Of a DNA stretch of 59,582 nucleotides, positions 17,058-26,830 are shown in pieces. The DNA is taken from positions 1 through 59,582 of the forward strand of contig JACQCH010000014.1 in assembly GCA_016201735.1 (NCBI GenBank), in the 5' to 3' direction. Source of the stretch: Candidatus Omnitrophota bacterium (lineage in GTDB: Bacteria; Omnitrophota; Gorgyraeia; 1-14-0-20-64-10). The translations under genes and the position numbers were made by a program. The notes below the pieces were generated by a model. The model made no database searches. It was not told the DNA's origin and saw only the letters and a list, made by a program, of their open reading frames with translations. Position 1 is the stretch's first letter. Every line of letters starts with the position of its first letter.

Positions 17058-18878
17058 TTGACCCTGACCCCCCGCCTGCGGAACATCGCCATCATCGCCC
17101 ATGTGGACCACGGCAAGACCACCCTGGTCGATGCGATGCTCCGTTACACCAAGGCGGTCCGCGGCTCGGTGGGCGAAGGGGCGCTGATCATGGATTCGAT
17201 GGATCTGGAACGGGAGAAGGGAATCACGATCCGGGCCAAGAACGCGAGCATGCTTTACCGGGGAACCAAGATCAACCTGGTGGATACCCCCGGCCATGCC
17301 GATTTCGGGGGGGAGGTGGAGCGGACCCTCCGGATGGTTGACGGGGCCCTGCTTCTGGTGGACGCCAAGGAAGGCCCGATGCCGCAGACCAAGTTCGTCC
17401 TTCGCAAGGCGATCGGCCTGGGTCTGCCGGTGATCGTCGTGATCAATAAGATCGACCGCTCCGACGCCCAGGTCGACGAGGTGATGAACCGGACGTTCGA
17501 TCTGTTCGTGGAATTAAACGCCTCCTCGGCGCAGCTGGATTTTCCGGTGGTTTACACCTGCGCCACTTTAGGGACGGCAACCCTGCACTTGGAGAAGCCC
17601 GGCGCCGACGTCGCCCCCCTGTTTGAAACGATCCTCGAAAGGATTCCAGCTCCGAACGTGTTGCCTGACGAGCCGCTTCAGATCCTGGTGCTGGCCCTCG
17701 CCTACGATTCCTTCCGGGGCAAGATGGGGATCGGCAAGATCCACGCCGGAACGATCCGAAAGAATCAGCCGGTGATGCGGTGCGCCGCCGGCGGAAGCCG
17801 GCAGACCGGGACGGCCGCCGGGATTTTTGCCTATCAGGGGCTGGAACGGGTGGAGATTGAAGCGGCCGACTCCGGGGAGATCGTCGCCGTCGCCGGCTTT
17901 GATGAGGTCGGGATCGGCGATACCCTCACCGATCCCCAGAACCCAAAACCGCTGCCTCCGATGGTTGTCGAGGAGCCGACGCTTCGGATGGCCTTCTCCG
18001 TGAACAAGAGCCCCTTCGCGGGGAAGGAGGGAAAGTACGTCACCTCCCGGGCCCTGCGGGAGCGGCTTTACAAAGAGTTGGAGATCAACGTCGCTCTGCG
18101 CGTGACGGAGACCGAGAGCCCGGACACCTTTCTCGTCTCCGGGCGGGGAGAACTGCATCTGGCGATCCTGATCGAGACGATGCGGCGGGAAGGATACGAG
18201 ATGGAGGTTTCACAGCCGGAGGTGGTCACCAAAGAGGTGAACGGGCAGAGATGGGAGCCGTACGAATTCCTCACCATTGATGTGTCGGCGGAGTACCGGG
18301 GAACGGTGATTGAGGAACTGGGCAAGCGGCGGGGAGAAATGAAAGACCTGTCCCAACCGCCGATGGGGGAGATCCACTTCGAGTATTTGATCACCACGCG
18401 GGGGATTCTGGGTTTAAAGAGCGTCCTTTTAAAGAAGACTCGGGGGACCGCCTCCGTCCATCACATGTTCGAAGATTACCGGCCGGCGGTGGTGGACCTG
18501 CCGCCGCAGGGGGCGCACGGTTCTCTCGTGGCCACCGAGCCGGGGGTGAGCAGTTCCTTCGCGATCACCAATGCCCAGGAGAGGGGAGAGCTGTTCATCG
18601 GGCCGCAGGTCCCGGTCTACGAGGGGATGGTGGTGGGGCAGGCCGCGCGGGACCAGGACATGGGAATTAACATCTGTAAACAGAAAAAATTGACCAATGT
18701 TCGTTCCTCCACCGCTGAGACCACCGTTCTGCTGGTTACCCCAAGGGAACTCACCCTCGAACTTGCGCTGGAATACATCGGGCCGGATGAACTGCTCGAA
18801 GTGACCCCGATGGCTCTGCGGATCCGCAAGCGGATCTCCGATGCAAAACTGCGCATGCGGGCGCAGCGGGAATCGTGA
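17058..18878 (+). CDS. typA: GTP-binding protein TypA/BipA
   Basis: 606 residues, the usual family length. G-domain motifs: G1 [10 protein letters not shown]3 DTPGHADF, G4 NKIDR; then EF-G-like domains and the TypA C-terminal domain. It is a ribosome-associated translational GTPase involved in large-subunit assembly and stress adaptation. TTG start 17058 with GGAGGG at 17043-17048. A hairpin directly overlaps the ribosome site, so translation may be structure-controlled (inference). Confidence 0.97.
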   Translation: MTLTPRLRNIAIIAHVDHGKTTLVDAMLRYTKAVRGSVGEGALIMDSMDLEREKGITIRAKNASMLYRGTKINLVDTPGHADFGGEVERTLRMVDGALLLVDAKEGPMPQTKFVLRKAIGLGLPVIVVINKIDRSDAQVDEVMNRTFDLFVELNASSAQLDFPVVYTCATLGTATLHLEKPGADVAPLFETILERIPAPNVLPDEPLQILVLALAYDSFRGKMGIGKIHAGTIRKNQPVMRCAAGGSRQTGTAAGIFAYQGLERVEIEAADSGEIVAVAGFDEVGIGDTLTDPQNPKPLPPMVVEEPTLRMAFSVNKSPFAGKEGKYVTSRALRERLYKELEINVALRVTETESPDTFLVSGRGELHLAILIETMRREGYEMEVSQPEVVTKEVNGQRWEPYEFLTIDVSAEYRGTVIEELGKRRGEMKDLSQPPMGEIHFEYLITTRGILGLKSVLLKKTRGTASVHHMFEDYRPAVVDLPPQGAHGSLVATEPGVSSSFAITNAQERGELFIGPQVPVYEGMVVGQAARDQDMGINICKQKKLTNVRSSTAETTVLLVTPRELTLELALEYIGPDELLEVTPMALRIRKRISDAKLRMRAQRES

Positions 18879-18882
18879 GGAG

Positions 18883-19788
18883 ATGACGGCCTCTGGAGTT
18901 GTTCTGGAAACGGAGCTGGCGGGAGCCAAGCTTTTCAAGCGGGGGAAGGTCCGGGACGTCTACGATCTTGGGGATCAACTGCTGATTGTGGCCACCGACC
19001 GGATCTCCGCCTTCGACGTGGTGATCCCGACCGGCATCCCCTCCAAGGGAGCCGTGCTGACGCAGATTTCCGCCTTCTGGTTCGAGAAGATGACCGATCT
19101 GACCCCCACCCATTTGGTCTCAGCCGACACCGACCGGATCACGCAGATGCATCCGGTCCTTAAAACCCACCGGGCGGTCCTGGCCGGCCGCTCGATGCTG
19201 GCGCGAAAGACCGAGGTGGTCCCGATCGAGTGCGTGGTCCGGGGCTACTTAGCCGGTTCCGGGTGGAAGGAATACCAGAAGTCCCAATCGGTCTGCGGCG
19301 TGCTCCTGCCGGCAGGTTTGAAGGAAGCCCAGGAGCTGCCGGAGCCGATCTTTACCCCGGCGACCAAAGAGGAATCGGGGCACGATATCAATATCTCCGA
19401 AGTGGAGATGGCCAAGCGGGTCGGCGCCGATTTAACGACGGCACTCCGGGAAACCAGCCTGGCCGTTTACAGCAGGGCGCGCGATTACGCCCGCTCGAAA
19501 GGGATCATCATCGCCGACACCAAATTTGAATTCGGCCGGTTCAATGGAGAGCCGATGCTGATCGACGAGCTGTTGACGCCCGACTCCTCCCGGTTTTGGC
19601 CGGTGGAGGAGTATGCGCCGGGGCGGTCGCCGGTCAGCTTTGATAAGCAGTTTGTCCGGGATTACCTGGAGGGCTTATCCTGGGACAAGACCCCGCCGGC
19701 TCCGGCCCTGCCCGAGGAGATTGTCCGAAAGACATCCGCCAAGTACCTTCAGGCCCTGGCCGTGCTCACCGGCCGGGGCCTTTCCTAA
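18883..19788 (+). CDS. purC: Phosphoribosylaminoimidazole-succinocarboxamide synthase
   Basis: 301 residues from ATG 18883 (GTGAGGAG ribosome site just upstream, 4 bp after typA). SAICAR synthetase signatures: KLFKRGKVRDVYDLGD, VVPIECVVRGYLAGSGW and SLAVYSRARDYARSKGIIIADTKFEFG. It catalyses the ATP-dependent ligation of aspartate to CAIR in purine synthesis. The length resembles the longer, yeast-like form rather than the short E. coli form. It is cotranscribed with typA. Confidence 0.97.
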   Translation: MTASGVVLETELAGAKLFKRGKVRDVYDLGDQLLIVATDRISAFDVVIPTGIPSKGAVLTQISAFWFEKMTDLTPTHLVSADTDRITQMHPVLKTHRAVLAGRSMLARKTEVVPIECVVRGYLAGSGWKEYQKSQSVCGVLLPAGLKEAQELPEPIFTPATKEESGHDINISEVEMAKRVGADLTTALRETSLAVYSRARDYARSKGIIIADTKFEFGRFNGEPMLIDELLTPDSSRFWPVEEYAPGRSPVSFDKQFVRDYLEGLSWDKTPPAPALPEEIVRKTSAKYLQALAVLTGRGLS

Positions 19789-19809
19789 GCTCCCCGCGGA
19801 TAATTTTTT

Positions 19810-19838
19810 TTGACTATTTATTTCGTATATGCTAATAT
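19810..19838 (+). promoter_or_regulatory. Promoter/operator of the marR-tolC-RND operon
   Basis: TTGACT (19810-19815), a 17-bp spacer, TAATAT (19833-19838). The inverted repeat TATTTA-N11-TAAATA (19836-19841 and 19853-19858) overlaps the -10 box and start point and is a likely site for the MarR protein encoded next. Confidence 0.75.
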
Positions 19839-19863
19839 TTAGTTTAGGTGAATAAATAAACCG

Positions 19864-20301
19864 ATGCCGCCAGTCAGCCGAAAAGAGGTCAGCGTCGCCG
19901 TTTCCCACCTGATGCCCAACATCATCCGGGGCGTCTCGTTGGATTTCTTTGTCCGGCGGGGCGTGACCCAGACGCAGTTTCTGGTCCTCTTGGCGGTCCA
20001 TTCCTACCAGCGCTGTTCGATGGGAACGCTGGCCCGGAACCTGCGGGTCCGGATGCCGACCGCCACCGGAATCATCGACCGGCTGGTCCGGGACCGGTTC
20101 GTTCATCGGGCCCCTTGTTCGGAAGACCGCCGGCAGGTGTTCGTGGAGCTGACGCCGAAGGGGAAGGATTTCATTCGGCAGTTCCAGGGGGTGATCCGGG
20201 ATCGGTGGGAGGATGTCCTGAAGTCTCTGAGCCCGAAGGAACTGGAGGCCTTCTTCGGGGTCATCACCAAACTCCGCCAACAGCTCCAACCAAATGCGTA
20301 A
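19864..20301 (+). CDS. MarR-family transcriptional regulator
   Basis: 145 residues. A winged helix-turn-helix: MGTLARNLRVRMPTATGIIDRLVRDRFVHRAPCSEDRRQVFVELTPKG, with the DRR wing typical of MarR. It probably represses its own operon and the TolC/RND pump genes directly downstream, with release by a ligand. An AT-rich inverted repeat sits on its promoter. Confidence 0.93.
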   Translation: MPPVSRKEVSVAVSHLMPNIIRGVSLDFFVRRGVTQTQFLVLLAVHSYQRCSMGTLARNLRVRMPTATGIIDRLVRDRFVHRAPCSEDRRQVFVELTPKGKDFIRQFQGVIRDRWEDVLKSLSPKELEAFFGVITKLRQQLQPNA

Positions 20302-20305
20302 CCCT

Positions 20306-20382
20306 GTCATTTCGAGGCCGCCAGGCCGAGAAATCCTGTTTTTGAAAGCGAGATCTCTCGTCGCTTCGCTCCTCGAGATGAC
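20306..20382. repeat. GTCAT..ATGAC palindromic repeat, supplies tolC-like start
   Basis: GTCATTTCGAGG at the left and CCTCGAGATGAC at the right, with CGAGAAATC and GAGATCTCTCG inside. The same family appears at 45739-45804 and, as a half unit, 48529-48562. The ATG of the downstream gene (20378) is the ATG of the terminal ATGAC. Confidence 0.8.
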
Positions 20383-21637
20383 ATTTTTCATCATTCTTAC
20401 CATCTCTGCGCCGTCTTTCGGGGAAGAGCCGAAGAGACAACCCCCCCCGCAGGGGAAGCCGCTGACCCTGAGCGACTGCTACGCGCTGGCCCTTAAAACA
20501 AGCGAGACGATCGCCATCCATCAGGAGCTGATCGCGCAGGCGGAGGCCCGCTTCACCCAGTCCTTAAGCGGGGTTCTCCCTCGGGTCTCCTTCTCTTCCT
20601 CCGACAAGCGGCAGGACGGCAGCGGCAGTTCCGCCTTTACCCTGAAGACGGTGCCGGAGCGGAAATTTGTGATGAGCCAACCCCTCTTCTCCGGCTTCAA
20701 GGAATTCGCCGCGATGGCCGGCACCAAGGCGGAGAAACGTCAGCGGGTCCAGGAAAGGATCCGGGCCGAACAACTTCTCCTTCTCGACGTGGCCGACGCG
20801 TTCACCCTCCTCTTGGAGCAGAGTGAAGATCTTCGGACGCTTGAGACGACCCGGGAAGTCCTGCTGGACCGGATCAATGAGTTAAGGCAGAGGGAGGATC
20901 TGGGCCGTTCCCGTCCCAGTGAGAGGTTGAGCGCTCAGACGCAGGTGTACCGGGTCGAGGCGGAGATGGAACTGGTCCGAAGCCGGGAGACGGCGGCGGC
21001 CCAACTCCTGGAATTTCTCAGCGGGCGGGAACCGATCGGGGAGATCCTCGACACGGAACCGTCCACTCCCGCCGTCGGGGATCGGGAGAGTTACCTGGCC
21101 AAGGCCGGTTCACGTCCCGACGTGCGGGCCGCCGAGGAGGCCATGGAGGTCGCGAAACAACAGGTGCGGGTCGAACAGGGGAAGTACTGGCCGACCGTGG
21201 GATTGGAAGGGAACTATTATGTGGAACGGGTAGGTAATGCCAAGGATGTGACTTGGGACGCAGCGCTCAAAGTGGACGTTCCTTTGTTTGAGGGAGGGCA
21301 GACCCGAGGGGCTGTTCGGCAAGCCGCCTCCCAGGCCGCTCAGGCGAAACTTCAGTTCAGCCAGGAGCGGCGCACGGCCCTGCATGAGATCCGGGACGCC
21401 TACGCCCAGGTTGAAGCTGCTTTGATTCGAAACGCCGCTCTGGGCAGGGCCTTGGAGGCGAGTGAGGAGAGTTACCGGTTCCAGGTCGAGGAATACCGAC
21501 CGAACCTCGTGAATAACCTGGAGGTGCTGCAGGCGATTCGGGAATTTCAGGATGCCCACCGGGACATGATCCACGCCAAGTTCGAATCCCGCCGGCTGGT
21601 TTGGCGCCTGCGGGTCGCCGCCGGAGAAGTTCCATGA
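20378..21637 (+). CDS. TolC-family outer-membrane efflux channel
   Basis: 419 residues from ATG 20378 (MTFFIILTISAPSFG, a short signal peptide). The frame is open to 20294, but those residues only translate the repeat 20306-20382. Two OEP repeats with LTLSDCYALALKTSE, long coiled-coil helices and a DVPLFEGGQTRGAVRQA beta segment are typical. It forms the outer-membrane duct of tripartite efflux. Its stop overlaps the RND start (ATGA). Confidence 0.9.
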   Translation: MTFFIILTISAPSFGEEPKRQPPPQGKPLTLSDCYALALKTSETIAIHQELIAQAEARFTQSLSGVLPRVSFSSSDKRQDGSGSSAFTLKTVPERKFVMSQPLFSGFKEFAAMAGTKAEKRQRVQERIRAEQLLLLDVADAFTLLLEQSEDLRTLETTREVLLDRINELRQREDLGRSRPSERLSAQTQVYRVEAEMELVRSRETAAAQLLEFLSGREPIGEILDTEPSTPAVGDRESYLAKAGSRPDVRAAEEAMEVAKQQVRVEQGKYWPTVGLEGNYYVERVGNAKDVTWDAALKVDVPLFEGGQTRGAVRQAASQAAQAKLQFSQERRTALHEIRDAYAQVEAALIRNAALGRALEASEESYRFQVEEYRPNLVNNLEVLQAIREFQDAHRDMIHAKFESRRLVWRLRVAAGEVP

Positions 21638-24600
21638 CCCTTTCCGACCTGTCGATTAAGAATCCTGTCTTCGCCTGGATGCTGATGGCGGGGCTGATCC
21701 TGTTCGGGATTATCGGCTTCAACCAGATGGGGGTGAGCCAGATGCCGGACGTGGAGTTCCCGGTCATCAACGTCCAGCTCACCTGGGAAGGGGCCGCCCC
21801 GGAGGTGATCGAGTCCGACGTGGTGGACATTGTGGAAGACGCCATCATGTCGGTGCAGGGGATTCGGGACATCTCCTCCACCTCGCGGCAGGGATCGGCC
21901 AGCGTCACCATCGAGTTCGACCTGAACCGTGACATCGACGTCGCCGTCCAGGAAGTGCAGACCAAGATTGCCCAGGCCCAGCGGCGCCTGCCCAACGACA
22001 TCGACCCGCCCATCGTCAGTAAGGTCAATCCTCAGGACAACCCGATCCTGTGGCTGGGGGTCTCCGGCGACATCCCGAAGAAGGAACTGATCGAGTACGT
22101 CCAGAACCATCTCCGGGACAAGTTCCAAACCATCAGCGGCGTGGGAGAGGTGATGCTCGGCGGGTTCGTCGAGCCGAACCTGCGGGTCTGGCTGGATGCC
22201 GAGAAGCTGGAGGCCCTCCAGCTGACCGTGGACGACGTCATCGGCGCCATCCAGAAGGAGCACGCGGAGATGCCGGCCGGCCGGATCGAAACGGGCAAGG
22301 AGGAGTTCAACGTCCGGGCGATGGGGGAGGCCGCCAGCGTTGAGGAGTTCGGCAACATCATCATCGCCCGCCGCGGAGGCCAGCCGGTCTACAAGCCGAT
22401 CTACTTGAAGGATGTCGCCTCCGTTGAGGACGGTCTGGCCGACATCCGCCGGATCGCCCGGATCGGAGGTAAAACCTCGGTGGGAATCGGGATCAAGAAA
22501 CAGCGGGGCGCGAACGAAGTGACCGTGGCCCACAACGTCCTCAAAAAAATGGAGGAGGTTAAGAAACAGCTTCCCAAGGGGATCGAGATCGGCGTCAATT
22601 TCGACCGGACCCGCTTCGTCGAAGATTCCATCCGGGAACTCACCTTCACCCTGATCCTCTCGGCGATCCTCACCTCGATCGTCTGCTGGCTTTTCCTGGG
22701 GTCCTGGAGCGCCACCTTGAACATCCTCATGGCCATCCCCACTTCCATCATCGGCACCTTTATCGCCATGTTCTTCTTCCATTTCACCCTGAACACCTTC
22801 ACCCTGCTCGGGCTGTCCCTGGCCATCGGGATCGTGGTGGACGACGCCATCATGGTGTTGGAGAACATCGTCCGATACCAGGAAAACGGATTGGACCGGG
22901 TGGAAGCGGCTCGAGTGGGGGCCAGGCAGATCACCTTCGCCGCCTTCGCGGCCACACTGGCCATCATCGCCATCTTCCTCCCCGTCGCCTTCATGCAGGG
23001 GATCATCGGCAAGTTCTTCTTCGAGTTCGGCGTGACCATCTCCATCGCCGTGGCCCTCTCGTTGCTCGAGGCCCTCACGCTTGCTCCCATGCGTTGCGCC
23101 CAGTTCCTGCAGGTGGGAGAGCGCCTCGGCCCCATGGGCCGCGCAGTGGATGCCGGGTTCCACGGTCTCTCCCGCGCCTATCGCGCGGCTTTGGGCTGGT
23201 GCCTCAACCACCGGCGGCTGGTTGTTTTAGTCTCCTTGATTTTATTCTTCGGCTCGATCTTCGGGGTGACTCCCCGTCTGCGCCGGGAATTCGTCCCCCC
23301 GCAGGACCAGAGCATGTTCCTCTGCCGCCTGCAGGCGCCCGTCGGCTCTTCCATTGAATTTACCGACGAGCGGTTCAAACAGGCCGAGGCCTTCGCGATG
23401 AGCCGCCCGGAGATCCGGCGCTACTTCGGCGCCATCGGCGGGTTCGGCGGCGGAGAGGTGAACACCGGCATGCTCTTCATGACCTTAAAACCGCCGCGGG
23501 AACGGCCCCTGGTCCCGCCCAACAAAAAACCCCTTACCCAACTGGAGCTGATGAACCTTTTCCGAAAGGAACTGAACAAGATTCCGGACATCCGGGCGAG
23601 AATCCAGGATCTTTCCTTAAGCGGCCTCTCCGCCCAGCGGGGTTTCCCGATCGAGATGACGATCCAGGGCACGGACTGGGAACAGCTCGCCGCCACCTCC
23701 AAGAAGATCCAGGAACAGATGGAGAAAAGCCCGCTCCTCGTGGACGTCGACACCGATTACCTGGAGGGGGTGCGGGAGGTGCGGGTGATCCCGAACCGGA
23801 AGGCCGCCGCCGACCGGGCGGTGAGCGTCGAGACGATCGCCCACACCGTGAACGCAATGATCGGCGGGGAGCGGGTGGCCAAGTACACCCGCGGCGGCCG
23901 GCGCTACGACGTGCGAGTGCGCCTCATCCCGGCTCAGCGCACCCAATCGCAGGATATCGAGAAGCTCTGGGTTTGGAACAACCGGGGGGAAATGGTCCAG
24001 CTCAAGGATCTGGTGACCATCAGCGAGAAGCCCTCGTACCTGTCCATCACCCGCAAGGGGCGGGAGCGGGCCATCAGTATCTTCGCCAACGTCGCGCCCG
24101 GCAAATCACAGGCGATCGCCCTGGAGGAAGCGGAGCGGATCGCCAAAGGGGTTTTGCCGGAGGGCTACCATGTCGTCTTCGGAGGATCCTCGCAGACCTT
24201 CAAGGAATCGTTCCAGTCCCTCCTGTTCGCCCTGTGGCTCGGGATCGCCGTGGCCTACATGGTGCTGGGTTCCCAGTACAACAGCTATCTTCATCCAGTC
24301 ACCGTCCTGCTGGCCTTGCCGTTCAGCGTCACCGGCGCTTTCATCGCCCTGTGGCTGGCGAACCAATCCCTGAATATCTACAGCTACATCGGGCTGATTC
24401 TTTTGATGGGGATCGTGAAGAAGAACTCGATTCTGCTCGTGGACTTTACGAATCAATTGCGCCGGCAGGGCAAGGGAGTCAAGGAAGCCCTTCTGGAGGC
24501 CTGCCCGATCCGGCTGCGTCCTATCCTGATGACCTCCATCTCGACCATTGCCGCTGCCGTCCCGCCCGCCATGGCGTTGGGCCCCGGCGCCGAAACCCGC

Positions 24601-24741
24601 ATTCCGATGGCGATGACCGTGATCGGCGGGATGACCCTCTCAACCCTTCTCACCCTCTTTGTTGTCCCCTGCGCCTACAGTCTCTTCTCCCGCCTCGAGC
24701 GCAAGAAATACCAGGGAGAAACTACTTCGGCTGGGATCTGA
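21634..24741 (+). CDS. RND-family inner-membrane efflux pump (HAE1 type)
   Basis: 1035 residues from ATG 21634 (the frame is open upstream but overlaps tolC). SIKNPVFAWMLMAGLILFG opens TM1; the proton-relay residues are present (GIVVDDAIMVLEN, Asp pair near 402-403, and MGIVKKNSILLVDF, Lys near 928). It exports drugs, dyes or lipids using the proton gradient. No membrane-fusion (adaptor) gene lies between it and tolC or nearby, so an adaptor must be encoded elsewhere or this is an unusual pair. It ends convergent with the M48 gene, overlapping 20 bp. Confidence 0.95.
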   Translation: MTLSDLSIKNPVFAWMLMAGLILFGIIGFNQMGVSQMPDVEFPVINVQLTWEGAAPEVIESDVVDIVEDAIMSVQGIRDISSTSRQGSASVTIEFDLNRDIDVAVQEVQTKIAQAQRRLPNDIDPPIVSKVNPQDNPILWLGVSGDIPKKELIEYVQNHLRDKFQTISGVGEVMLGGFVEPNLRVWLDAEKLEALQLTVDDVIGAIQKEHAEMPAGRIETGKEEFNVRAMGEAASVEEFGNIIIARRGGQPVYKPIYLKDVASVEDGLADIRRIARIGGKTSVGIGIKKQRGANEVTVAHNVLKKMEEVKKQLPKGIEIGVNFDRTRFVEDSIRELTFTLILSAILTSIVCWLFLGSWSATLNILMAIPTSIIGTFIAMFFFHFTLNTFTLLGLSLAIGIVVDDAIMVLENIVRYQENGLDRVEAARVGARQITFAAFAATLAIIAIFLPVAFMQGIIGKFFFEFGVTISIAVALSLLEALTLAPMRCAQFLQVGERLGPMGRAVDAGFHGLSRAYRAALGWCLNHRRLVVLVSLILFFGSIFGVTPRLRREFVPPQDQSMFLCRLQAPVGSSIEFTDERFKQAEAFAMSRPEIRRYFGAIGGFGGGEVNTGMLFMTLKPPRERPLVPPNKKPLTQLELMNLFRKELNKIPDIRARIQDLSLSGLSAQRGFPIEMTIQGTDWEQLAATSKKIQEQMEKSPLLVDVDTDYLEGVREVRVIPNRKAAADRAVSVETIAHTVNAMIGGERVAKYTRGGRRYDVRVRLIPAQRTQSQDIEKLWVWNNRGEMVQLKDLVTISEKPSYLSITRKGRERAISIFANVAPGKSQAIALEEAERIAKGVLPEGYHVVFGGSSQTFKESFQSLLFALWLGIAVAYMVLGSQYNSYLHPVTVLLALPFSVTGAFIALWLANQSLNIYSYIGLILLMGIVKKNSILLVDFTNQLRRQGKGVKEALLEACPIRLRPILMTSISTIAAAVPPAMALGPGAETRIPMAMTVIGGMTLSTLLTLFVVPCAYSLFSRLERKKYQGETTSAGI

Positions 24742-26797
24742 TTTCCTGGATCGCTTTCTTCATCCGGAGGAGCCGTTCGGGGGAGGTCGGGTGGGTGTTG
24801 AAGAAGGAGTGGGAGATCGACTGGGGAAGCTCGGTCGCGAACCGGTCCCAGAAATCGACACCCGCTTCGATCCGGTAGCCGGCCCGGTAGGCGTATTTCA
24901 AGCCGACGTAGTCCGCCTCCCGTTCGAAATCCTGCGAGAAGGGAGCTTGAACCCCGGCCGATGCGGCTTGGCCGATTGTTCCGCCAACTCCGGGCAGGAC
25001 AATGTCGATGGCTCCTCCGATGATGTTCCCAAGAAGCCCTGAGACAATACCGGTCCCCATCCCTTTGGCGATGTGCCCTTTGGTCAAGTGGGCCAGCTCA
25101 TGCGCCATCACGACGGCCAGCTCATCATCGGAAACAATGAAGCGAAGCAGGCCGGTGGTTACCACGATCTGCCCGGGGCCCGCGTAGGCGTTCACCTGGG
25201 GGTCGTCCTCTACTTGAAAATGGACCGGATACCGTTTGGATTCGACGGTAAGAGTCCGCTCAAAGCGGACCCCTTCCCGTTCCAGGAGAAGGGAGACGGA
25301 ATCGTTGGGTTTGAACCGGCCAGCCGGTTTGAGCCGGCGAAAGGCGTTGACCGCCTGGTTGACCGAAGGAGTTTCTTTCTCTCCGACCCGAAGCAGGAGA
25401 TCCCCGGGTTTCAATCCGGCTTTGGATGACGGACCGTTGGGGATGACCCCGACAACCAGACAGCCCCTTTTGGATTTGTGATCGGATTCAATCCCGGAGA
25501 CGCCGAAGACCCGGCCGGAGGTCAGCGTCAGATCATCCAGAAGGACTCCGATGTTTGGCTGAGGGTTGCCCGGCTGGATTTCCTGGGGAGGGAGAGCCGC
25601 CACGATCTGCTCGCCGACGATCCGGACCCGGAGCGTCTGATCATAAACGTGCCGCAGGGATTTGACCTGGTAAAATTCCTGGGCCGATTTCACCTCCCCT
25701 TGGTCGATCGGAGCGACGGTGGCGCATCCGGCCAGAAGAAGAGTTGTCATTCCCACGGCTAATTTGGACATTCCAGCAGTGAATGCGACTTGGTCCAGTT
25801 TATCCTTGGGAATCCATCGACTCTCTGTATACCAACGGGGGCGGATCCCTCCGCTCCTGCGTCGGCACGCGAAGGCCCGGATCTCCAATTCCCGATGAGA
25901 AAGGGTCTGCCGGATTCGCGCCTTAAATTCTCCCGGTATCACATCGATTCCCAGCCGTTCCCGGAAATTCCGTGTGAGACTTTCGGACTCCGTTTCCTTC
26001 GGTTTTCTCTCCCCGCCGGGGAATTCCCACAAGCCCGGGAGTAGGCCCGACATCGGCCGGCGGGCAAGGAGAACGGCTTCGTTGTCCTCGAGAATTCCGC
26101 ACAGATACCGGATCCTCTTTCTCTCCGGAGTCAGGCGGGGAGGGGGGATTTTTTCTTGAAGCCCCAATTTCCTCGCCCGGCATCCGGAACGGATGGGGCA
26201 GGCCGGGCAGGCGGGGGCGCGGGGTGTGCAGACCAAAGCTCCCAGCTCCATCATCGCCTGATTGAAATCGCCCGGATTCTCCGACGGGACAAGCCGCTGG
26301 GAAAGTTCCCACAGTTTCTTCTGAGTCGGGGCCTCCCGCGGATCCTGCCGGATGCCGAAATACCGGCAGAGAACCCGGATCACATTGCCGTCTAAGATCG
26401 GAGCCGGGCGGTCGTACGCGATGGAGGCGACCGCCCCGGCAGTGTACCGCCCAATGCCGGGGAGTTTAAGAAGCTCACTCGTCTCTCGGGGCAGCCGGCC
26501 GTTGTGCCGGGAAACTATTTCCTGCGCCGCCGAATGGAGATTCTTGGCCCGGAAGTAATATCCAAGGCCCGACCAGGAATCCAGCACCGCCGTCAAGGGA
26601 GCTTTCGCCAGTGTCTCCACACTGGGAAACTTCTTTAGGAATTTCTGATAGTAAGGGATCACCGTCGAGACCTGGGTTTGCTGGAGCATTGTTTCCGAGA
26701 CCCAGATTCGGTAGGGGTCGCGGGTTTTCCTCCAGGGGAGATCCTTCCGGGCGTTTTTTTGGTACCAGGCCGACAGGTTCTTTTGGAAGAGGGTCAT
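24722..26797 (-). CDS. MutY adenine glycosylase fused in frame to a lipobox-bearing M48/PDZ protease
   Basis: 691 residues from ATG 26797 without a stop between two proteins. Part 1 (to about 340) is a complete MutY: catalytic Glu in SETMLQQTQV, HhH LPGIGRYTAGAVA, Asp in ILDGNVIRV, 4Fe-4S cysteines C-x6-C-x2-C-x5-C, and a NUDIX-like C-domain (LWEFPGGERK). Part 2 starts at an internal ATG (25771) with a lipoprotein signal (MSKLAVGMTTLLLAGC), then a PDZ domain (KRGCLVVGVIPNGPSSKAGLKPGDLLL) and an M48 zinc protease (VMAHELAHLTKGH). DNA repair is cytoplasmic and the protease periplasmic, so two products from internal initiation are more likely than one working fusion. The PDZ part carries CCGG element D. 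Confidence 0.88.
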   Translation of the reverse strand: MTLFQKNLSAWYQKNARKDLPWRKTRDPYRIWVSETMLQQTQVSTVIPYYQKFLKKFPSVETLAKAPLTAVLDSWSGLGYYFRAKNLHSAAQEIVSRHNGRLPRETSELLKLPGIGRYTAGAVASIAYDRPAPILDGNVIRVLCRYFGIRQDPREAPTQKKLWELSQRLVPSENPGDFNQAMMELGALVCTPRAPACPACPIRSGCRARKLGLQEKIPPPRLTPERKRIRYLCGILEDNEAVLLARRPMSGLLPGLWEFPGGERKPKETESESLTRNFRERLGIDVIPGEFKARIRQTLSHRELEIRAFACRRRSGGIRPRWYTESRWIPKDKLDQVAFTAGMSKLAVGMTTLLLAGCATVAPIDQGEVKSAQEFYQVKSLRHVYDQTLRVRIVGEQIVAALPPQEIQPGNPQPNIGVLLDDLTLTSGRVFGVSGIESDHKSKRGCLVVGVIPNGPSSKAGLKPGDLLLRVGEKETPSVNQAVNAFRRLKPAGRFKPNDSVSLLLEREGVRFERTLTVESKRYPVHFQVEDDPQVNAYAGPGQIVVTTGLLRFIVSDDELAVVMAHELAHLTKGHIAKGMGTGIVSGLLGNIIGGAIDIVLPGVGGTIGQAASAGVQAPFSQDFEREADYVGLKYAYRAGYRIEAGVDFWDRFATELPQSISHSFFNTHPTSPERLLRMKKAIQEIRSQPK
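25311..25337. repeat. Intragenic CCGG palindrome, copy D
   Basis: TTGAACCGGCCAGCCGGTTT plus flank, read on the minus strand as RLKPAGRFKP inside the PDZ domain. Without it the segment would read RRLKPNDSVSLLL, a normal PDZ sequence. Confidence 0.85.
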
Positions 26798-26803
26798 GGC
26801 CTC

Positions 26804-26829
26804 ATTATACAATAGGCCTCATGAGGCCT
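26804..26829. promoter_or_regulatory. Divergent promoter with palindrome (mutY / LMF gene)
   Basis: TATAAT on the minus strand (26804-26809) lies six bases before the mutY ATG, giving a predicted start point on the ATG itself. Next to it is a perfect 16-bp palindrome, AGGCCTCATGAGGCCT (26814-26829), touching the start of the rightward gene; it is a possible operator for both. Confidence 0.6.
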
Positions 26830-26830
26830 C

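Noticed and set aside
21547-23211. 554-codon minus-strand frame opposite the RND gene
   Set aside because: A low-complexity Asp/His/Gly-rich shadow of a GC-rich real gene.
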